Below, one piece after another: positions 6,923 to 7,820 of a stretch of DNA of 7,820 nt. Each line of letters opens with the position of its first letter. The first letter of the stretch is position 1. The stretch is taken from positions 1 to 7,820 of the forward strand of contig CANBYN010000084.1 of the NCBI GenBank assembly GCA_947373615.1. The letters are read 5' to 3'. The notes below the pieces were generated by a model. It worked only from the letters and a program-made list of their open reading frames with translations, made no database searches and was not told the DNA's origin. A program made the position numbers and the translations under genes. Source of the stretch: Burkholderiaceae bacterium (GTDB taxonomy: Bacteria > Pseudomonadota > Gammaproteobacteria > Burkholderiales > Burkholderiaceae).

Positions 6923-7820
6923 CGAAATCACGCATAAATTCAACCAAGGCCTTAACCCCTTCTAAGGGCATTGCGTTGTAGATACTGGCACGCATACCAC
7001 CAGCTGCTTTATGACCACGCAGTGCAACCAAGCCTGCAGCGTTAGATTGTGCCAAAAACTCCGCATTTAAATATTCTTCTTTTAAGAAGAAAGTGACATT
7101 CATGCGTGAACGATATTCTTTCTTGACACGGTTCTCGTACAGACTACTTTGGTCCAAGTAGTTATAGAGCATGTCGGCTTTTTCTTGGTTGCGCTTCTCA
7201 ATCGCTTTCACGCCACCCTGCTTTAGCAACCACTTAAATCCTAAACCAGCCATGTAAATCGAAAAAGTCGGTGGAGTATTGATCATGGACTGTGTACCCG
7301 CCTGTATAGACCAATCCCAAATCGTTGGGGTGATGCCCATGCTATGTCCAATTAAATCCCTACGCACGATCACTATCGTCACACCAGATGGGCCAATATT
7401 TTTCTGTGCGCCTCCAAACCAAACACTGCACTTAGTCCCATCCATCTCTTTTGAGAGAATGTTGCTAGAAATATCTGCGACCAAAGGAATATTGCCGACA
7501 TCTGGCACGTCAGGGAACTCCACCCCACCAATAGTCTCGTTGGCACAGTAAAGAACATAAGCCGCATCATTCGAGAGTTGCCAAGTTGATCTTGCGGGTA
7601 TGGTATTAAATTTTTCTGAAGCAGAGGAGGCGGCCAAATGAGCAACTCCATATTTCTGTGCTTCTTTAAAGGATTTTTCAGACCATACCCCAGTGACAAT
7701 ATAGTCTGCCTTAGGGCCATTTTTTGCCAATGGCATGAGATTCATTGGTATAGCTGCGTTCTGACCAAGCCCTCCACCTTGCAGGAGCAAGATTTCATAG
7801 TCATTTGGAATATTCATCAA
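6909..7820 (-). CDS. serC: Phosphoserine aminotransferase (5'-truncated by window edge)
   Basis: PLP-dependent class V aminotransferase. It makes phosphoserine from 3-phosphohydroxypyruvate and glutamate in serine synthesis, and in many bacteria also acts on the 4-phosphoerythronate-derived keto acid in pyridoxal phosphate synthesis. The reading frame is open to the window edge; 303 codons are visible against about 360 in the family, so roughly 55-60 N-terminal residues lie outside. The first visible triplet is TTG (7820-7818), most likely an internal leucine rather than the start. Numbering from it: QGGGLGQNAAIPMN at 14-27 (phosphate and PLP binding), CANETIGGVEF at 92-102, ADISSN at 115-120, the PLP lysine Lys140 in GGAQKNIGPSG, NTPPTFSIY at 181-189, and GHKAAGGMRASIYNAM at 269-284 near the C-terminus. 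It is the first visible gene of the cluster and overlaps pheA by one base. The promoter is outside the window. Confidence 0.96.
   Translation of the reverse strand: MMNIPNDYEILLLQGGGLGQNAAIPMNLMPLAKNGPKADYIVTGVWSEKSFKEAQKYGVAHLAASSASEKFNTIPARSTWQLSNDAAYVLYCANETIGGVEFPDVPDVGNIPLVADISSNILSKEMDGTKCSVWFGGAQKNIGPSGVTIVIVRRDLIGHSMGITPTIWDWSIQAGTQSMINTPPTFSIYMAGLGFKWLLKQGGVKAIEKRNQEKADMLYNYLDQSSLYENRVKKEYRSRMNVTFFLKEEYLNAEFLAQSNAAGLVALRGHKAAGGMRASIYNAMPLEGVKALVEFMRDFERRA

Noticed and set aside
7074..7091. Near-perfect palindrome with a 7-8 bp A/T-rich stem inside serC.
   Set aside because: It is fully explained by the coding sequence for Phe-Phe-Leu-Lys-Glu-Glu, lies inside a conserved gene, has no GC-rich stem or U-run, and is likely chance.
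7818..7820. TTG at the window edge as the serC start.
   Set aside because: About 55-60 conserved N-terminal residues of the family would be missing, and the frame is open to the edge, so the true start is outside the window.

Overview
The window reads as one co-directional gene cluster on the minus strand. In transcription order (right to left) it holds serC (5' end cut by the window edge), pheA, hisC, tyrA, aroA, cmk and rpsA (last codons cut by the other edge). No convincing gene lies on the plus strand, and there is no tRNA, rRNA, CRISPR array, insertion sequence, phage-like gene or long repeat. The order matches the serC-pheA-hisC-tyrA-aroA-cmk-rpsA cluster known from Burkholderiales. Moderate GC content and protein details such as the QGGGLGQNAAIPMN motif in SerC suggest a freshwater Polynucleobacter-like betaproteobacterium. 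The genus is inferred from memory of the families, not from a search.

Right part (about 5830-7820): serC makes phosphoserine, and a 1-nt stop/start overlap leads into pheA, the bifunctional chorismate mutase/prephenate dehydratase. Middle (3772-5783): hisC encodes a PLP aminotransferase able, by family, to act on histidinol phosphate and aromatic keto acids. It is followed after 11 nt by tyrA (prephenate/arogenate dehydrogenase). Left-middle (1764-3772): aroA (EPSP synthase) starts on the tyrA stop codon (1-nt overlap), and cmk (CMP kinase) follows 17 nt after it. Left end: a 122-nt gap with two inverted repeats separates cmk from rpsA, ribosomal protein S1 with six S1 domains.

Together PheA, HisC, TyrA and AroA supply the shikimate step and the terminal branches to phenylalanine and tyrosine. 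SerC feeds serine (and, by family, pyridoxal phosphate), while Cmk and S1 serve nucleotide supply and translation. All complete genes are intact, near family length, and keep their main catalytic residues.

I do not see an undescribed biological system here. The parts worth a second look are the structured rpsA leader (one hairpin near the start codon and one weak terminator-like stem with a U-run), the poor ribosome-binding sites of several genes, and small motif departures in Cmk and TyrA.
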